DNA from: Altimarinus sp964500515 | GTDB taxonomy: Bacteria > Patescibacteriota > Gracilibacteria > BD1-5 > UBA6164 | Assembly (NCBI GenBank): GCA_964500515.1 | Contig: CAZCNE010000004.1 | Span: 20,304-84,303, forward strand | Direction of reading: 5' to 3' | Length of the DNA stretch: 64,000 bases | Shown: positions 1-11,105 of the stretch, piece after piece | How the letters are laid out: each line of letters begins with the position of its first letter | Position numbering within the stretch: the first letter of the stretch is position 1 | Notes under the pieces: model-generated | Databases searched by the model: none | Told to the model about the DNA's origin: nothing | Seen by the model: the letters and a program-made list of their open reading frames with translations, nothing else | Position numbers and translations under genes: made by a program

Positions 1-1839
1 CATAGACCAGATATGTTTAGTCATATGGGTTTAGCAAGAGAATTAGCAACAATAAATTGAAAAGCTTTTTTATTAAATTATGAAAAAATAAATTTTTCAA
101 AAGAAAAGGATTTATGAATAAAAAATAAAATTCCTGAAATATGCAAAAGGTATATTTGACTTTCTTTGTCTTGAGTTTCAAACTCTTCTTCTCCGGATGA
201 AATCAAAGATATGATAAATATTAGTTGAAATACTTCAAAATGAATTTTAGTTGATATAAGTAATTATAGTCTTTATTTTTATTGACAGCCAGCTCATTGT
301 TTTGATGCTGACAAAATTGATGGTCATATAACTATAAGATTTGCTAAAAAAGATGAAGAATTTATAGCTTTGGACAACAATACGTATAAATTAAATTCTG
401 AAGATATAGTAATTGCGGATAATTCAAAAATTTTAGCTTTATGATGAGTAATTTGAGGTAAACTTTCAGCAGTTTCAAACTCTACAAAAAATATAATCGT
501 TGAATGAGCGTATTTTGATCCTAAAACAGTTAGAAAAACATGAAGAAGACATTGAATTAGAACAGACAGTTTAAATGTATTTGAAAAAGATATTCCCCTT
601 GAGCTTCCTTTAGCTTGAGTAAGTTTAATTTATAAAAAATTAAAAGAAATATTTCCTGAATTAAAAATTAATTGATATAGCGATTCTTATCCTAAAAAAC
701 AAGAACTTATAAAAATTCCTTTTGACTTGAATTTTATAAATAAGCTTATTTGAGCAAATTATAGTGAAAAAGAATCCTTAGAAATTCTTGAAAGATTGGG
801 AATCAAAAAAAATTGAAAAGATTTAGTTATTCCTTTTTGGAGAAAAGATTTAAACCACAAAGCAGATATTGCTGAAGAAATAACTAGAATTTATGGACTT
901 AATAATATAGAAACTACAGTTCCTAGAATTAATCTTTGAGCAGTAATACAAGACAATATTTATAAATTAAAAAACGATGTAAGAGAATTTTTTGTAGATA
1001 GATGATTTTTTGATTTATACAATTATAGTTTTGTCAATGAAAGTTTAATGAAAAATCTTTGATTAAATTCAGAAAATCTTGTCCCATTAAAAAATAGTTT
1101 AAGCGAAGAAATGACTCATATGAGATGAAGTTTAATTCCAAATCTTATTTTGAGTTTAGAAAAAAACACAAGACAGTATAAAAATCTAAAATTATTTGAG
1201 TTTGAAAAAGTTTTTTCTTTTAAAAATTGAAAAGTTGAAGAAAATTATAATTTTGCATGAATTTTATCAAGTGAAGAAGATTTAATTTATTATGATTTAC
1301 AAAAAATAATTTCAGATTTATTTAAAAAACTAGCAATTGATAATTTTATGTTTAGTACTCCAAAAAATTACCCAAGTTTTGCACACAAATGAAGAACTGC
1401 AAATATAATAGTTAGATGACAGAATATTTGATATATATGAGAAATTCATCCTGCTATTGCAAATAATTTTTCTATAAAAGAAAGAATTTGATTTTTTGAA
1501 ATAAATGCAGATAAATTAAAAAATTTAGTTTATAATAAAATAAAAGCAAAAGAAATTTCAAGCTTTCAAGAAAATAATTTTGATCTAAGTTTTGTAGTTC
1601 CAAAAGAAAAACCTGGAAAAGATATAATGATTTCTATACAAAAAACTGATCCAAAATTAATCCAAAAAGTTGAACTTTTTGACATTTATGAAAACAAAGA
1701 AAAACTTCCAGGAAAAAGAAGTTTAAGTTTCAAGATTTATATTCAATCTCTTGAAGAAACTCTTAGCGATGAAATAAAAAATAATTTAATAAAATCAATT
1801 ATAGAAAAAGTTGGAAAGATTGGATGAGAATTAAGATAA
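1..1839 (+). CDS. pheT: Phenylalanyl-tRNA synthetase beta subunit, 5' end missing
   Basis: Beta chain of the PheRS heterotetramer that charges tRNA-Phe in the cytoplasm. The window opens inside the protein at the conserved HRPDMFSHMGLARELA stretch, which normally lies about 150 residues in, so the N-terminal tRNA-binding part is outside. The visible 612 residues cover the B3/B4 domain, the B5 domain (region around DLNHKADIAEEITRIYG), the catalytic-like core and a C-terminal anticodon-binding (FDX-ACB) domain near residues 520-612, ending GGELR. It stops at TAA just before a hairpin terminator. The family assignment is secure; pheS is presumably upstream, outside the window. Confidence 0.95.
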
Positions 1840-1859
1840 AAAAAATCTTGTAATTTTTT

Positions 1860-1896
1860 AAAATAAGTATATAATGTGTGTATACTTATTTTTTAT
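1860..1896 (+). terminator. Intrinsic terminator after pheT
   Basis: A 12-bp perfect stem (AAAATAAGTATA with TATACTTATTTT) around a 9-base loop, followed by T-rich sequence, 20 bases after the pheT stop. It separates pheT from the helicase gene. Confidence 0.75.
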
Positions 1897-1948
1897 TGCA
1901 TTTAGCTTAACAAAAGTTATAATTTTTTAAAATTCTTAAAATATTTTT

Positions 1949-4900
1949 ATGAACTTCCAAGAACTTTATGATATTCTAAACGAAGAACAAAAAAAAGCTG
2001 TGGATCATATAGAGTGACCAGCTATGGTTATTGCCTGACCTTGAACTTGAAAAACTCAAGTACTTTGAGCTAGAACTACAAATTTGATTTTAAAAGCATG
2101 AATTAGCCCAGAAAATATACTTATAACTACATTCACTGAATCTTGAGTAATCGCAATAAAAGAAAGACTTCTTAAATTTATAGGCCCTGAAGCTCATAAG
2201 ATCTATGTTTCTACAATTCATTCCCTAGCTTCAGATATTATAAAAACTTTTGCTGAAAAATTTAAGTTTGAAAAAACTTCTAGCTTAATCGATGATGTTG
2301 ATAGTTTAGAATTTTTGGCAAATATAATTGAAAAACTTCTCTCTGAAAAAAAATTGGAATATTTAGTGACAAATTATGATAAATTATTTTATTTAAATGA
2401 TATAAAAAGAGCTATTTGAAACCTAAAACAAGAATGAATTTCTATTGAAAAATTTGAGATTTTGATAAAAGAAGAAGAAAAATTTTATGATAATTTACTT
2501 AAAGAAAAAAGAAATAATAAAAGAATTAAAAAAATAGAGAAATACGAGGATGAATATAAAAAAATTATTTGAAAAATGAAAGAATTGCTTTTAATTTATA
2601 AAACTTATGATAATTTTTTAAAAAATAATTCTTTTTATGATTTTTCTGATATGATAAATTTTGTTTTAGAAAAATTTAAAGAAGATAATGAATTAAAATA
2701 TTATTATGCTGAAAAATTTCAATACATTATGCTTGATGAATATCAAGATACAAATAATGCTCAAAACCAAATAATCGATTTAATTTTAAGTGTAAGTCCT
2801 GAAAAAGATTTTCCAAACATTATGGTTGTTTGAGATGATGATCAATCAATTTATCGTTTTCAATGAGCAAATATAGAAAATATGCTTGATTTTTCAAATA
2901 AATACAAAAAAACAAAATTTATAGTTTTAGAAAAAAATTATAGATCAAGTCAAACAATTCTTGATGCTTCAAGTTCTTTAATTAAAAATAATAATGAAAG
3001 ACTTGTAAATAAAATTCCAAGTTTAACAAAAAATTTGGTTTCAATGAAAAATAGTTCACTCATGATAAAGGAACTTAAGAAAATTTGAGAAAAACAATAT
3101 AAAAATGATTCTAATCCCGAACAAGGTACTAAATGACAAAATAGTAAACCAGTTTTTTATTCAGCATCAAACGGCATAGATGAAAAAATATTTGTTTTAG
3201 AAAAAATAAAAGAATTAGATTGGAAAAATAATAAACAAAAACTTAATGATATAGCAATTATTCTTAGAACAAACAAAGAAGTTGAAGAATGGTCTTTGTT
3301 TCTTCAAGAAAATTGAATTCCTGTAGAATCAAAACTAAAAACAAATATTTTAAATTCAAAATATATAGATTTTATAATTAAATATCTCGAAATTATAGAA
3401 AATCCTTATGCTTGTGAAGAATCTATTATAGATGTGATGAGATGTGGTTTTGTCGATGTAAACAATTTTGATGTAATCAATATAAATAGATATTTGTATA
3501 ATTTAAATTATTCAAGAAAAAATAAATTGAAAATATGGGATTTTTTAAAAAAATTTGAACAATATTATGAGTGAAATGAAAAATTGGAACTCAAAGAAAT
3601 AGATAAATTATTCAAGTTTAGAGAAAATATTACTCTTATGCACTCACAAATATCTGATTCTAGCTTTATTATTTTTTTCAAAAATTTTATAGAAAATATA
3701 AAAATTTTAGATTATGTAGAAAAAAATTGAACATTTGATGATATGGAAGATATTTTTACATTATTTCAAAAAATCAAATCATGGACTGAAATAAAAAAAG
3801 ACTTTTCTATAAATAATTTAATAACAAAACTAAACTTACATAAAAAATATAAAATTACTATTGAAAGACAAATCCTTAAAACACAAAAAGATTGAATTCA
3901 AATTATGACCTGACATTGAGCAAAATGACTTGAATATGATATAGTTTTTATACCATGATTACAATATGGAAATTGGGACAATAAAAAAGTTATAGAAAAA
4001 ATCAAACTTCCTTTTTGAATTGTTTGAGACTGAATACAATTTTCTAGAGATGAAGATAAAGATGACAAAAAACAAAGGGATTTGGAAGAAGAAAGAAGAT
4101 TATTTTTTGTAGCATTAACTAGAGCAAAAAATTATTTATATTTAAGTTTTCCTAGAACAAAAGATAAAAAAATAAATATAATTTCTCAATTTGCTGAAGA
4201 ACTTGAAGATAATATAAATTTTATAGAATCAAAAATTGCTGATGAGAAAAATTTAAATGAAATTATAAAAAATTCTTTGATTTGAGTAAAAAATTCTTTA
4301 TTTGATTATTGAGAAATAGAACTTGAATACATAAAAGAATTTTTAAAAAATTATAAACTTTCACCTTCTGATTTAAACAAGTTTCTTGAAGATCCTATGA
4401 TATTTCTTAAAGAAGCTATTTTTAGATATCCTTTTGTTGATAATGAAGCTACCATTTTTTGAAAAGTTTATCATAGGAGTTTAGAATTATTTTTTATAAA
4501 ATACAAAAAGGAAAATGTGATACCAAAACTAGATTATTTAACATCTACTTTTTCTTTACTTTTAAAACAAGAAATTTTAAGTCCAGAAGAATTTGAGAGA
4601 CTTGAAGAAAGATGATTAAAATGACTTTCTTGATATTATAATTATTATTCTTGAAATTTTAAACAAACTCTTGAACTTGAATATAATTTTAGATGAAGAA
4701 ATATAATTTTTGCTTGAATTCCTTTAACTTGAAAAATAGATAAAATAGAAAAAATGCAGTGATTTATTCCTTGAGAAAATCCTTCTTCAAACTGACAATT
4801 CGCACTTTTTAAAGAAGCTGTAAATATAATTGATTATAAAACTTGATCAATAAAATGACTTTCTCAAATCAAATGAATTGATAGAAATTGAGTTAAAAAA

Positions 4901-5155
4901 GATGATTTTACAGAATGAAAACATTGAAGACAATTGCTTTTTTATAAATTACTTTGTGAACTTGATAAAGAGTTTAGTGCTAAATATGATATAGCATCAA
5001 TGTGAATTGATTTTGTAGAATGAAGAAATAATGAGTATAAAATAATTCAAGTTGATTTTAGTTTTGAAGAATATGACGAATTTAAAGATCTTTTGGTTGA
5101 CACTTGGAATAAAATAAATGATTTAAATTTTTGGAGAGAATTGTTGATTAAATAA
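1949..5155 (+). CDS. UvrD/Rep-family superfamily 1 helicase with C-terminal PD-(D/E)XK nuclease domain
   Basis: ATP-driven 3'-5' DNA helicase of 1068 residues, probably acting in DNA repair. Seen in order: Q-motif region NEEQKKAV, Walker A GPGTGKT (residues 30-36), motif II MLDEYQDTN near 262, motif III GDDDQSIYRFQGAN near 295, motif IV-like NYRSSQTI, motif V region MTGHGAKGLEYD and motif VI ALTRAKNYLYL. The last 200 residues carry a nuclease signature: GKIDKIE near 927, IIDYKTG near 960 and QLLFYKLL. This is the PDDEXK_1 arrangement known from AddB/RecB-like and archaeal-type helicase-nucleases. The start is the first ATG after the pheT terminator. Fusion to a nuclease argues against a plain UvrD/PcrA role. 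Confidence 0.93.
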
Positions 5156-5172
5156 AATTCTTTTCATTTTTG

Positions 5173-5206
5173 TAGAGATGTTTTGACGAAACATCTCTAT
5201 TTTTTT
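5173..5206 (+). terminator. Intrinsic terminator after helicase-nuclease
   Basis: Perfect 11-bp stem TAGAGATGTTT/AAACATCTCTA with a 5-base loop, followed by seven T. It lies 17 bases after the helicase stop. Confidence 0.9.
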
Positions 5207-5227
5207 AAATTTTCTTGCATTTTAAAT

Positions 5228-5246
5228 TACTATTCTTAGAATAGTA
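5228..5246. promoter_or_regulatory. Palindromic candidate operator upstream of the HTH gene
   Basis: Perfect 9+1+9 inverted repeat, TACTATTCT T AGAATAGTA, 21 bases before the start of the HTH gene at 5268. The size fits a dimeric winged-helix regulator. Autoregulation is an inference from position. Confidence 0.5.
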
Positions 5247-5267
5247 TAAATTATTAATACAAGAAAA

Positions 5268-5879
5268 ATGAAAGATTTTGATTTATCAAAACTATTTGGT
5301 TCAAAGTGCCGTTCCAAGATTTTGGAAATATTTTTTTTAGAATATGAAGCATGAAACAATGAATGATTTCATATGAGAGCCTTGTCTCGTGAAATTGATG
5401 AGCAAATAAATTCTGTAAAAAGAGAATTAGATAATTTGCATAGTTTATGAATTTTAAAATTTAAAGAAGAATTGAAGAAAAAAATATTTTTTCTAAATAC
5501 AAGTTTTTTTTTGTTCAAAGAATTTAAAAGTATTTTTATAAAATCTTATAACCCTCTAGATAAAATTAAAAAATTTTATGCAAAAGAAAAAAATCTTGAA
5601 CTTGTCATATTAAACGAAAGTTTAAAATATAAAATGATTGATAATTGAAAAACAATTCTTGATATTTTTATGATTTGAGAAATTGATAAAAATACTTTTA
5701 ATGAATTTTTGTGAACAATATTTTTTAATAAAAAAATAAAATATGCAATTATTACAAAAGAAGATTTTTACAATAGACTTGATTATTGAGATAAATTAAT
5801 TCATAATATTTTGAAACAAACTTGAAATATTTTTTTAACTGATAAAATGAAAATAAAAGAAATACTTGATGGTAAATAA
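5268..5879 (+). CDS. Winged-helix DNA-binding protein (ArsR/MarR-like N-terminus)
   Basis: A 203-residue protein. The first 80 residues read as a winged helix (LFGSKCRSKILEIFFL ... MRALSREIDEQINSVKRELDNLHSLGILK), matching the pattern in transcriptional regulators where a recognition helix precedes a turn to 'GIL'. The remaining 120 residues (IIDNGKTILDIFMIGEIDK) resemble the nucleotidyltransferase-like C-terminal half found fused to such HTH domains in candidate phyla, but no catalytic motif is clear. A perfect palindrome just upstream suggests it represses itself. It precedes trpS by 36 bases. No specific target can be named. Confidence 0.7.
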
Positions 5880-5915
5880 AAGAATAAAAAAAAATTTAAC
5901 ATTTAATGGTATCTT

Positions 5916-6893
5916 ATGAGAATTTTAACATGAGTAAAACCTACTTGAAATTGAATGCATATATGAAACTATTTTTGAGCAGTTTTACCTATTATAAACG
6001 ATGCACCAGGAAACTTGACTTTTTTGATGTTGGCTGATTTACATTCCTTGACAACTGTTCATAATTGACAAACTCTTGAAGATTATAAAAAGAGAGTTTT
6101 ATGTGAATATTTTGCAATTTTATGAGAAAATAGTGATATAATTGTTTTTGAACAATCAAGATTATATAGACATGTTTATATTACTTGGATTTTATGTAGT
6201 GTTACTCCATATAGTTTAATGTTAAGAGCACATGCTTTTAAAGATAGTAAAACAAAAAATATTGATATAAATATGGCGATATTTAATTATCCTATCTTGA
6301 TGGCTGCAGATATATTGAACTTTGATACTGATTATGTTCCTGTTTGAAAAGATCAAAAACAGCATATAGAATTTACTAGAGATATAGCTCAAAATTTTAA
6401 TAATACTTATTGAGTTGATTTTTTTAAACTTCCTGAAGCAAAAATAAGTAGTACTCTTTGAATCATCCCTTGAACCGATTGAAGAAAAATGAGTAAAAGT
6501 TATGATAATCATATCTGAATATTTGATCCAGAAGATGAAATCTATAGAAAAGTAATGTCAATTGTAACTGATACAAAAACTCTTGAAGAGCCTAAAAATC
6601 CGGATACTTGTAATGTTTTTGCTTTGATTAAGCTATTTGCTAGTGAAGAAAAACAAGATGAAATAAGAAAAAAATACTTAGAATGAAATTATTGATATTG
6701 AAGTGCTAAAAATGAATTACTTATGCTTATACTTTCTTATTTTAGGGATGCTAGAGAGAGATATAATATCTATATAAACAATTTTTCTTTAATTCAAGAA
6801 AAAGTAGATAGATGAAATCAATTTGCGTCAAGAATAGTTATGGAAAAATATAATGAGATAATTAAACTTGTTTGACTTAGTGATATACAATAA
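5916..6893 (+). CDS. trpS: Tryptophanyl-tRNA synthetase
   Basis: Class I synthetase joining tryptophan to tRNA-Trp. At 325 residues it has the normal bacterial length. The HIGN signature follows PTGNGM near residue 17, the Rossmann core contains the YPILMAADIL and VGKDQKQHIEFTRDIA segments typical of TrpRS, and KMSKS is at residues 191-195. The gmk start lies 3 bases past the stop, so the two are probably co-transcribed. Because UGA means glycine here, the matching tRNA-Trp must read UGG only. That is inference; no tRNA is in the window. Confidence 0.97.
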
Positions 6894-6896
6894 AAA

Positions 6897-7472
6897 ATGA
6901 AAGGAAAAATATTTTTTATAATGGGAGTTTCTGGATCATGAAAATGAACTCTCATAGAAAATCTCAAAAAAATAAATAATTCAGATTTCCATTTTATAAG
7001 ATCTTATGTGACAAGAAAAATAAGGTCTTGAGAAAAAAATGGTAATATTTATTGGTTTATAACGCTTGAGGAATTTAAAAAATCCATAGAAAAAAATGAA
7101 TTTTTAGAATATAAGCTTGTTCATAATTTAAATTATTACTGAACAAAAAAGAAGGATATAATAGACAATTGAATAGAAAAATGAAAAATTGTTATAAAAG
7201 AAATTGATATGGAATGATTAAAAGAAATATTTAAAACTTATCCTGAATTAAAAAATCTTATCAAGAGTATTTTTTTAAGTATAGATATAAAAACTTTTAA
7301 AGAAAGAGTAAAATTGAGACAATGAAAAATGGATGAAATAGAATTAAAAAATAGAATAGAAAGCCTAAAAAAAGAAAAAAAAGAAGCAAAAATTTATTGT
7401 GATTATATAATAGAAGCAGATAAAAAAAACCCAGATGAAATTTTAAATGAAGTATTAAAAATTATTAAATAA
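6897..7472 (+). CDS. gmk: Guanylate kinase
   Basis: Phosphorylates GMP to GDP with ATP. At 191 residues it matches the usual 190-210. The P-loop GVSGSGKGTL is at residues 9-18, the GMP-binding region reads RSYVTRKIRSGEKNGNIYWF, followed by FLEYKLVHNLNYYGTKK and the C-terminal R-rich lid FKERVKLRQGKMDEIELKNRI. Its ATG starts 4 bases after the trpS stop begins to end, with no room for a separate promoter, so it belongs to the trpS transcript. Confidence 0.96.
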
Positions 7473-7530
7473 ATATTTATTAACTTATCAAATAAAAATT
7501 TATTAAAATTTTAAAATTCAATAATAAAAA

Positions 7531-8181
7531 ATGAAAATTCACATAATTACTATTTTCCCAGAATCATTTAAATCATATTTTGAATCAAGCATTATTTGAA
7601 AAGCAAAAGAAAAAAACTTATTTGAATTTTTTTTGTACAAATTAAATGACTTTTCACGTAAAAAATTTAAACATGTTGATGATAAAGCTTTTTGAACACA
7701 TGGTCAAGTAATCAGTCCAGAACCTTTATCAAAAGCTATTGAATTTATATTTAAAAGAGTTTGAAAAAAAATTCCTGTTATCTATATGACTCCAACTTGA
7801 AAAATTTTAACTCAAAAAAAAGTTGAATATTTTTCTAAAAAATTAAAAGAATTTATTATAATTTGTTGACACTACGAGTGAATAGATCAAAGAATTATTG
7901 ATTTATACGTAGATTATGAAATAAGTATTTGAAAATATATTTTAACAAGTTGAGAATTAGCAAGCCAAGTTTTTATAGACTCGTTAATTAGATTTGTCCC
8001 AGATGTCATTTGAAATAAAAAAAGCTTAGAAGAAGAAAGTTTTTCTCAAAAATTATTTGGAAAAAAAGAATTTCCTCATTATACTAGACCAAGAAATTTT
8101 AAGTGATTGGAGGTTCCTGACGTTTTAGTTTCTTGAAACCATAAAGAAATTACAAAATGGAAACATGCCAATTTAAAATAA
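7531..8181 (+). CDS. trmD: tRNA (guanine-N1)-methyltransferase
   Basis: SPOUT methyltransferase that makes m1G37 in tRNAs with G36, protecting the reading frame. 216 residues, near the usual 230-250. Seen: ITIFPESF at the N-terminus, ICGHYEGIDQRII and the knot segment GKYILTSGELA (usual form YVLTGGELA), then LEVPDVLVSGNHKEITKWK. In many bacteria trmD sits next to rplS. Here rplS is about 2 kb away on the other strand, with a zinc-ribbon protein and gatA between. Confidence 0.95.
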
Positions 8182-8202
8182 TTTATAATTAATATTTTAA
8201 CT

Positions 8203-8757
8203 ATGGAAGTCGATTTCAACACTACTTTAAACGAATTTTACAAAAATTTTAATTTAGAATTGTTTTTTAAAATAATTATTGCTTACATCTTTTTAGTTTG
8301 GGTTTCTTTGATAATTTGGGTTGTAAAAGATATCACAAACAGAACAAATAATATTTTTTATCAACTTATTTCTGTATTTATAATTGTTTTTTGAACTCCT
8401 CTAAGTATATTTATTTATCTTATTATAAGACCCTGAAAAACTATTTTAGAAAAAATGTTTGAAGAAATTGATTATAATTTAGATGTACTTGATAATAATG
8501 TCAATTCAAATATCCCAGACAAAAAAGATTTGCAAGAAAACGATAATTATACAGTTTGTAATAATTGTGAATATGATCAAATACAAATTGAATTTAAGAA
8601 TTGTCCAAATTGCTGAATTAATTTAAAAAAGTTTTGTTCAAATTGTGAAAAAGAGATAAATACTAAATGGAAAATTTGTCCTTATTGTGAAACAAAATTA
8701 AAGTGAGAAGAAAAAAATGAAACAAAAACTCAAAAAAACAAAAAAAACTGAGAATAA
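8203..8757 (+). CDS. Two-TM protein with C-terminal double zinc ribbon
   Basis: 184 residues, function unknown. Two hydrophobic segments lie near residues 23-42 and 52-78 (IIIAYIFLVWVSLIIWVV; LISVFIIVFGTPLSIFIYLII). The cytoplasmic-type tail carries CxxC pairs in two ribbons: CNNCEYDQ ... CPNCGIN and CSNCEKE ... CPYCETK, a 'double zinc ribbon' arrangement. The C-terminal 20 residues are Lys/Gln/Asn-rich. It follows trmD by 21 bases and ends in a terminator stem. Such proteins are common and poorly characterised; a protein- or nucleic-acid-binding adaptor role is only a guess. Confidence 0.75.
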
Positions 8758-8772
8758 AATCTCAGTTTTTTA
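8742..8772. terminator. Bidirectional terminator between trmD operon and gatA
   Basis: AAAAACTGAGA/TCTCAGTTTTT stem with an AT-rich loop of about six bases, flanked by A on the left and T on the right. It can serve both converging genes. It overlaps the last codons of the zinc-ribbon gene and the gatA stop. Confidence 0.75.
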
Positions 8773-10224
8773 ATCTTCAAATCATTTAGGTATCATTGTT
8801 TTTTTCCATGGAGTGAATTTTTCATAAATATTTGCAAGCTCAAAAATCTTTTCTTCTCACTTCAGTGGTCAAATAATTTGTAATCAAACTGGTAATTCTT
8901 TTTTATCTTCATCTTCACTTTTAGCAAATCAACATGGAATGCTTATTGCAGGAAGTCATGCTAAACTTGAAGGAATAGTATAAGAATCCGCAAGATACAT
9001 TTTTAACAAATCATTTTTTCTTTCTCAAATTTTCCAAGCTACACTTGGGCTTACAGGACAAGCCAGTAAATCAACTTTATCAAAAATATTTTTAAATTCA
9101 TCTATAATTAAAGTTCTAACTTTTGATGCTTTTAGATAATACGAATCATAAAATCAAGCGGATAAAACATAAGTTCAAAGGATTGATCTTCTTTTTGGTT
9201 CAATTCATAATCATTCTCCTCTATTGTTTATATAAAATTCTTCTAGATTATTGTGTATAGAATTTGAAACATATCAATATCTTATTCAATCTAATCTAGC
9301 TAAATTTGTTGAAACTTCAGCTGGAACAATTATATAATAAGCTGAAATTGCATATTTTGTAGTTGGTAAGCTAACTTCTATAATTTCAGCTCATAAATCT
9401 TTAATTTTTTCTATAGCATCATTAACTACATTTTTTACTCCGTCATCTAAACCTTCCTCAAAATACTCTTTTGGAATTCAAATTTTAAATCATTTTAAAC
9501 TTTCTTTTTCCCATATTTTTTCATCTATAATGTGTTTTCATAAAATTGTTGTATTATCTTTTTCATCATATGAATTCATCAAATTATATAAAATTCAAGC
9601 ATCTTTTACAGTTCTTGTAATTGTTCATGGACAATCAAAGCTTGATGCCATAGGAAAAATTCCAAATCTTGAGTTTCTTCAATAACTTGGCTTAAATCAA
9701 ACAAGTCAACATAAACTTGCAGGTTGCCTTAAACTTCATCAAGTATCTGTTCATAAGCTTGCTGAACACAATCAAGCTGCAACTGATGCTGCACATCAAG
9801 AACTAGATCATCAAGGAACTCTTGATAAATCCCAAGGATTTTTTGTAGCTTTAAATACTGAGTTTTCTCAACTAGATCACATAGCAAACTCATCCATATT
9901 TAATTTTCAAATTGAATTCATTCAAGCATTATTTAATGCTTGTATAATACTTGAATCATAATCAGGAACAAAATCTTTCAACATAAGTGAGCTTCAAGTC
10001 GTTGGAATTCAAGCTTCAGCATAAACATCTTTTACACCAATTGGAACTCAAGCTAAAAAACTATCTGTCTTATCAATAAAGTTCTTATTGATATAATTAA
10101 ATGATGACAATTTATCATCATATTTATCTATTCTTTTTAAAAAATAATCAAAAACTTCTTTTGATGAAACTTCTTTATTTTTTATTTTTTTTATAATGTT
10201 TTCTAAACTCTCGAAAGCTAACAT
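8770..10224 (-). CDS. gatA: Asp-tRNA(Asn)/Glu-tRNA(Gln) amidotransferase subunit A
   Basis: Amidase subunit of GatCAB, which converts Glu-tRNA-Gln (and Asp-tRNA-Asn) to the amide form. 484 residues, normal length. The amidase-signature triad is visible: catalytic Lys in GVPIGVKDVYAEAG and the Ser/cis-Ser of PGGSSGGSAASVAAG, followed by SLGTDTGGSLRQPASLCG. Its presence implies the organism uses the indirect route to glutaminyl-tRNA. gatB and gatC are not in the window. The start ATG is preceded by an AT-rich leader without a clear Shine-Dalgarno sequence. Confidence 0.96.
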
Positions 10225-10328
10225 AATTTTTTATTAATAAATATATTAAATAATTATATAAAAAAATATTTTTTTTCAATATAAATTTTATTTTGAAATA
10301 AATAATTTAAAATCAATTTCTTAAATAA

Positions 10329-10352
10329 AAAAAATCTGATTTTTCAGATTTT
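10329..10352 (-). terminator. Terminator after rplS
   Basis: AAAATCTGA/TCAGATTTT stem with a 4-base loop. On the minus strand it is followed by a run of T. The stem overlaps the rplS stop codon. Confidence 0.75.
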
Positions 10353-10862
10353 ATTTATTTATTTCTTTTAATTTAGCATTTTTTCATACTGCAGTTCTAA
10401 CATATCAAATAAATTTTCTTCTAACTTTAAAATTTCTTAAAATTTCGATTTTTCATACACTTGGAGAATGAATAGGAAAAACTTTTTCTATTCAAAAAGC
10501 TCAAACTTTTTTTCTTACTGTTATTATTCTTTCAAGTAAACTTTTTCATGAAACTTTTATAATAATTCATCTATATTTTTGAATTCTTTCTTTTCATCAT
10601 TCTTTTATAATCTGATGAACCTCAACTTCCATTCAAGTTTTAAATTCTGGCATTTCTTCTTTCAGGTAAGTACTCTGAACTTTTTTTATNNNNNNNNNNN
10701 NNNNNNNNNNNNNNNNNNNNNNNNNNNNNNNNNNNNNNNNNNNNNNNNNNNNNNNNNNNNNNNNNNNNNNNNNNNNNNNNNNNNNNNNNAAGTTTTAAAT
10801 TCTGGCATTTCTTCTTTCAGGTAAGTACTCTGAACTTTTTTTATCAATTCACTATTTGTCAT
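10351..10862 (-). CDS. rplS: Ribosomal protein L19, interrupted by a false assembly gap
   Basis: Large-subunit protein at the 30S-50S interface. The N-terminus MTNSELIKKVQSTYLKEEM lies right of the N run and the rest left of it. The core reads EVEVHQIIKEGGKERIQKYRG, TVRKKVGAFGIEKVFPIHSPSVGKIEILR and KVRRKFIGYVR, all diagnostic of L19. Removing the 100 N plus one copy of the 55-base duplicated flank leaves 357 bases, an intact 118-residue protein of normal length. As written, N plus duplicate is 155 bases, not a multiple of three, so automatic callers will split or lose the gene. Confidence 0.92.
10635..10689. repeat. Left copy of 55-base contig overlap (gap 1)
   Basis: Identical to 10790-10844. 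The identity ends exactly at the N run on one side and begins exactly after it on the other, as expected when two contigs that share a 55-base end are scaffolded without being merged. Confidence 0.9.
10690..10789. other. Run of 100 N (scaffold gap placeholder)
   Basis: Exactly 100 N, a conventional unknown-size gap. The duplicated 55-base flanks and the restored rplS frame show that no sequence is missing here. Confidence 0.95.
10790..10844. repeat. Right copy of 55-base contig overlap (gap 1)
   Basis: Second copy of 10635-10689, inside the N-terminal part of rplS. An assembly artefact rather than a biological repeat. Confidence 0.9.
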
Positions 10863-11105
10863 GTTTATTTATAATTTAATTTTTAACGAGCAAATTATAT
10901 TATTTTTAAAAAAAAAATCAAGTTTTTTATAAAAGAATATATATATTTATATTACACTGAATTTTTATTTGTTTCTTCTGTTTTGTTGTTTATAACAATT
11001 TAAAAGAATTATTCAGTATGCTCAAATTAGTTTTTTTAATAAACAAAATTTCATCATACAAAGATTGAAGCTCAAAAAGTAACCTAAACAACTTTAATAA
11101 AAATA

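Noticed and set aside
6222..6512. A 96-codon frame on the minus strand opposite trpS
   Set aside because: It lies fully inside trpS, has no homology pattern and is Ser/Ile-rich low-complexity, as expected from antisense of AT-rich coding DNA.
10690..10789. Gap considered as missing DNA or an inserted element
   Set aside because: Identical 55-base flanks and the restored L19 frame show overlap, not missing sequence.
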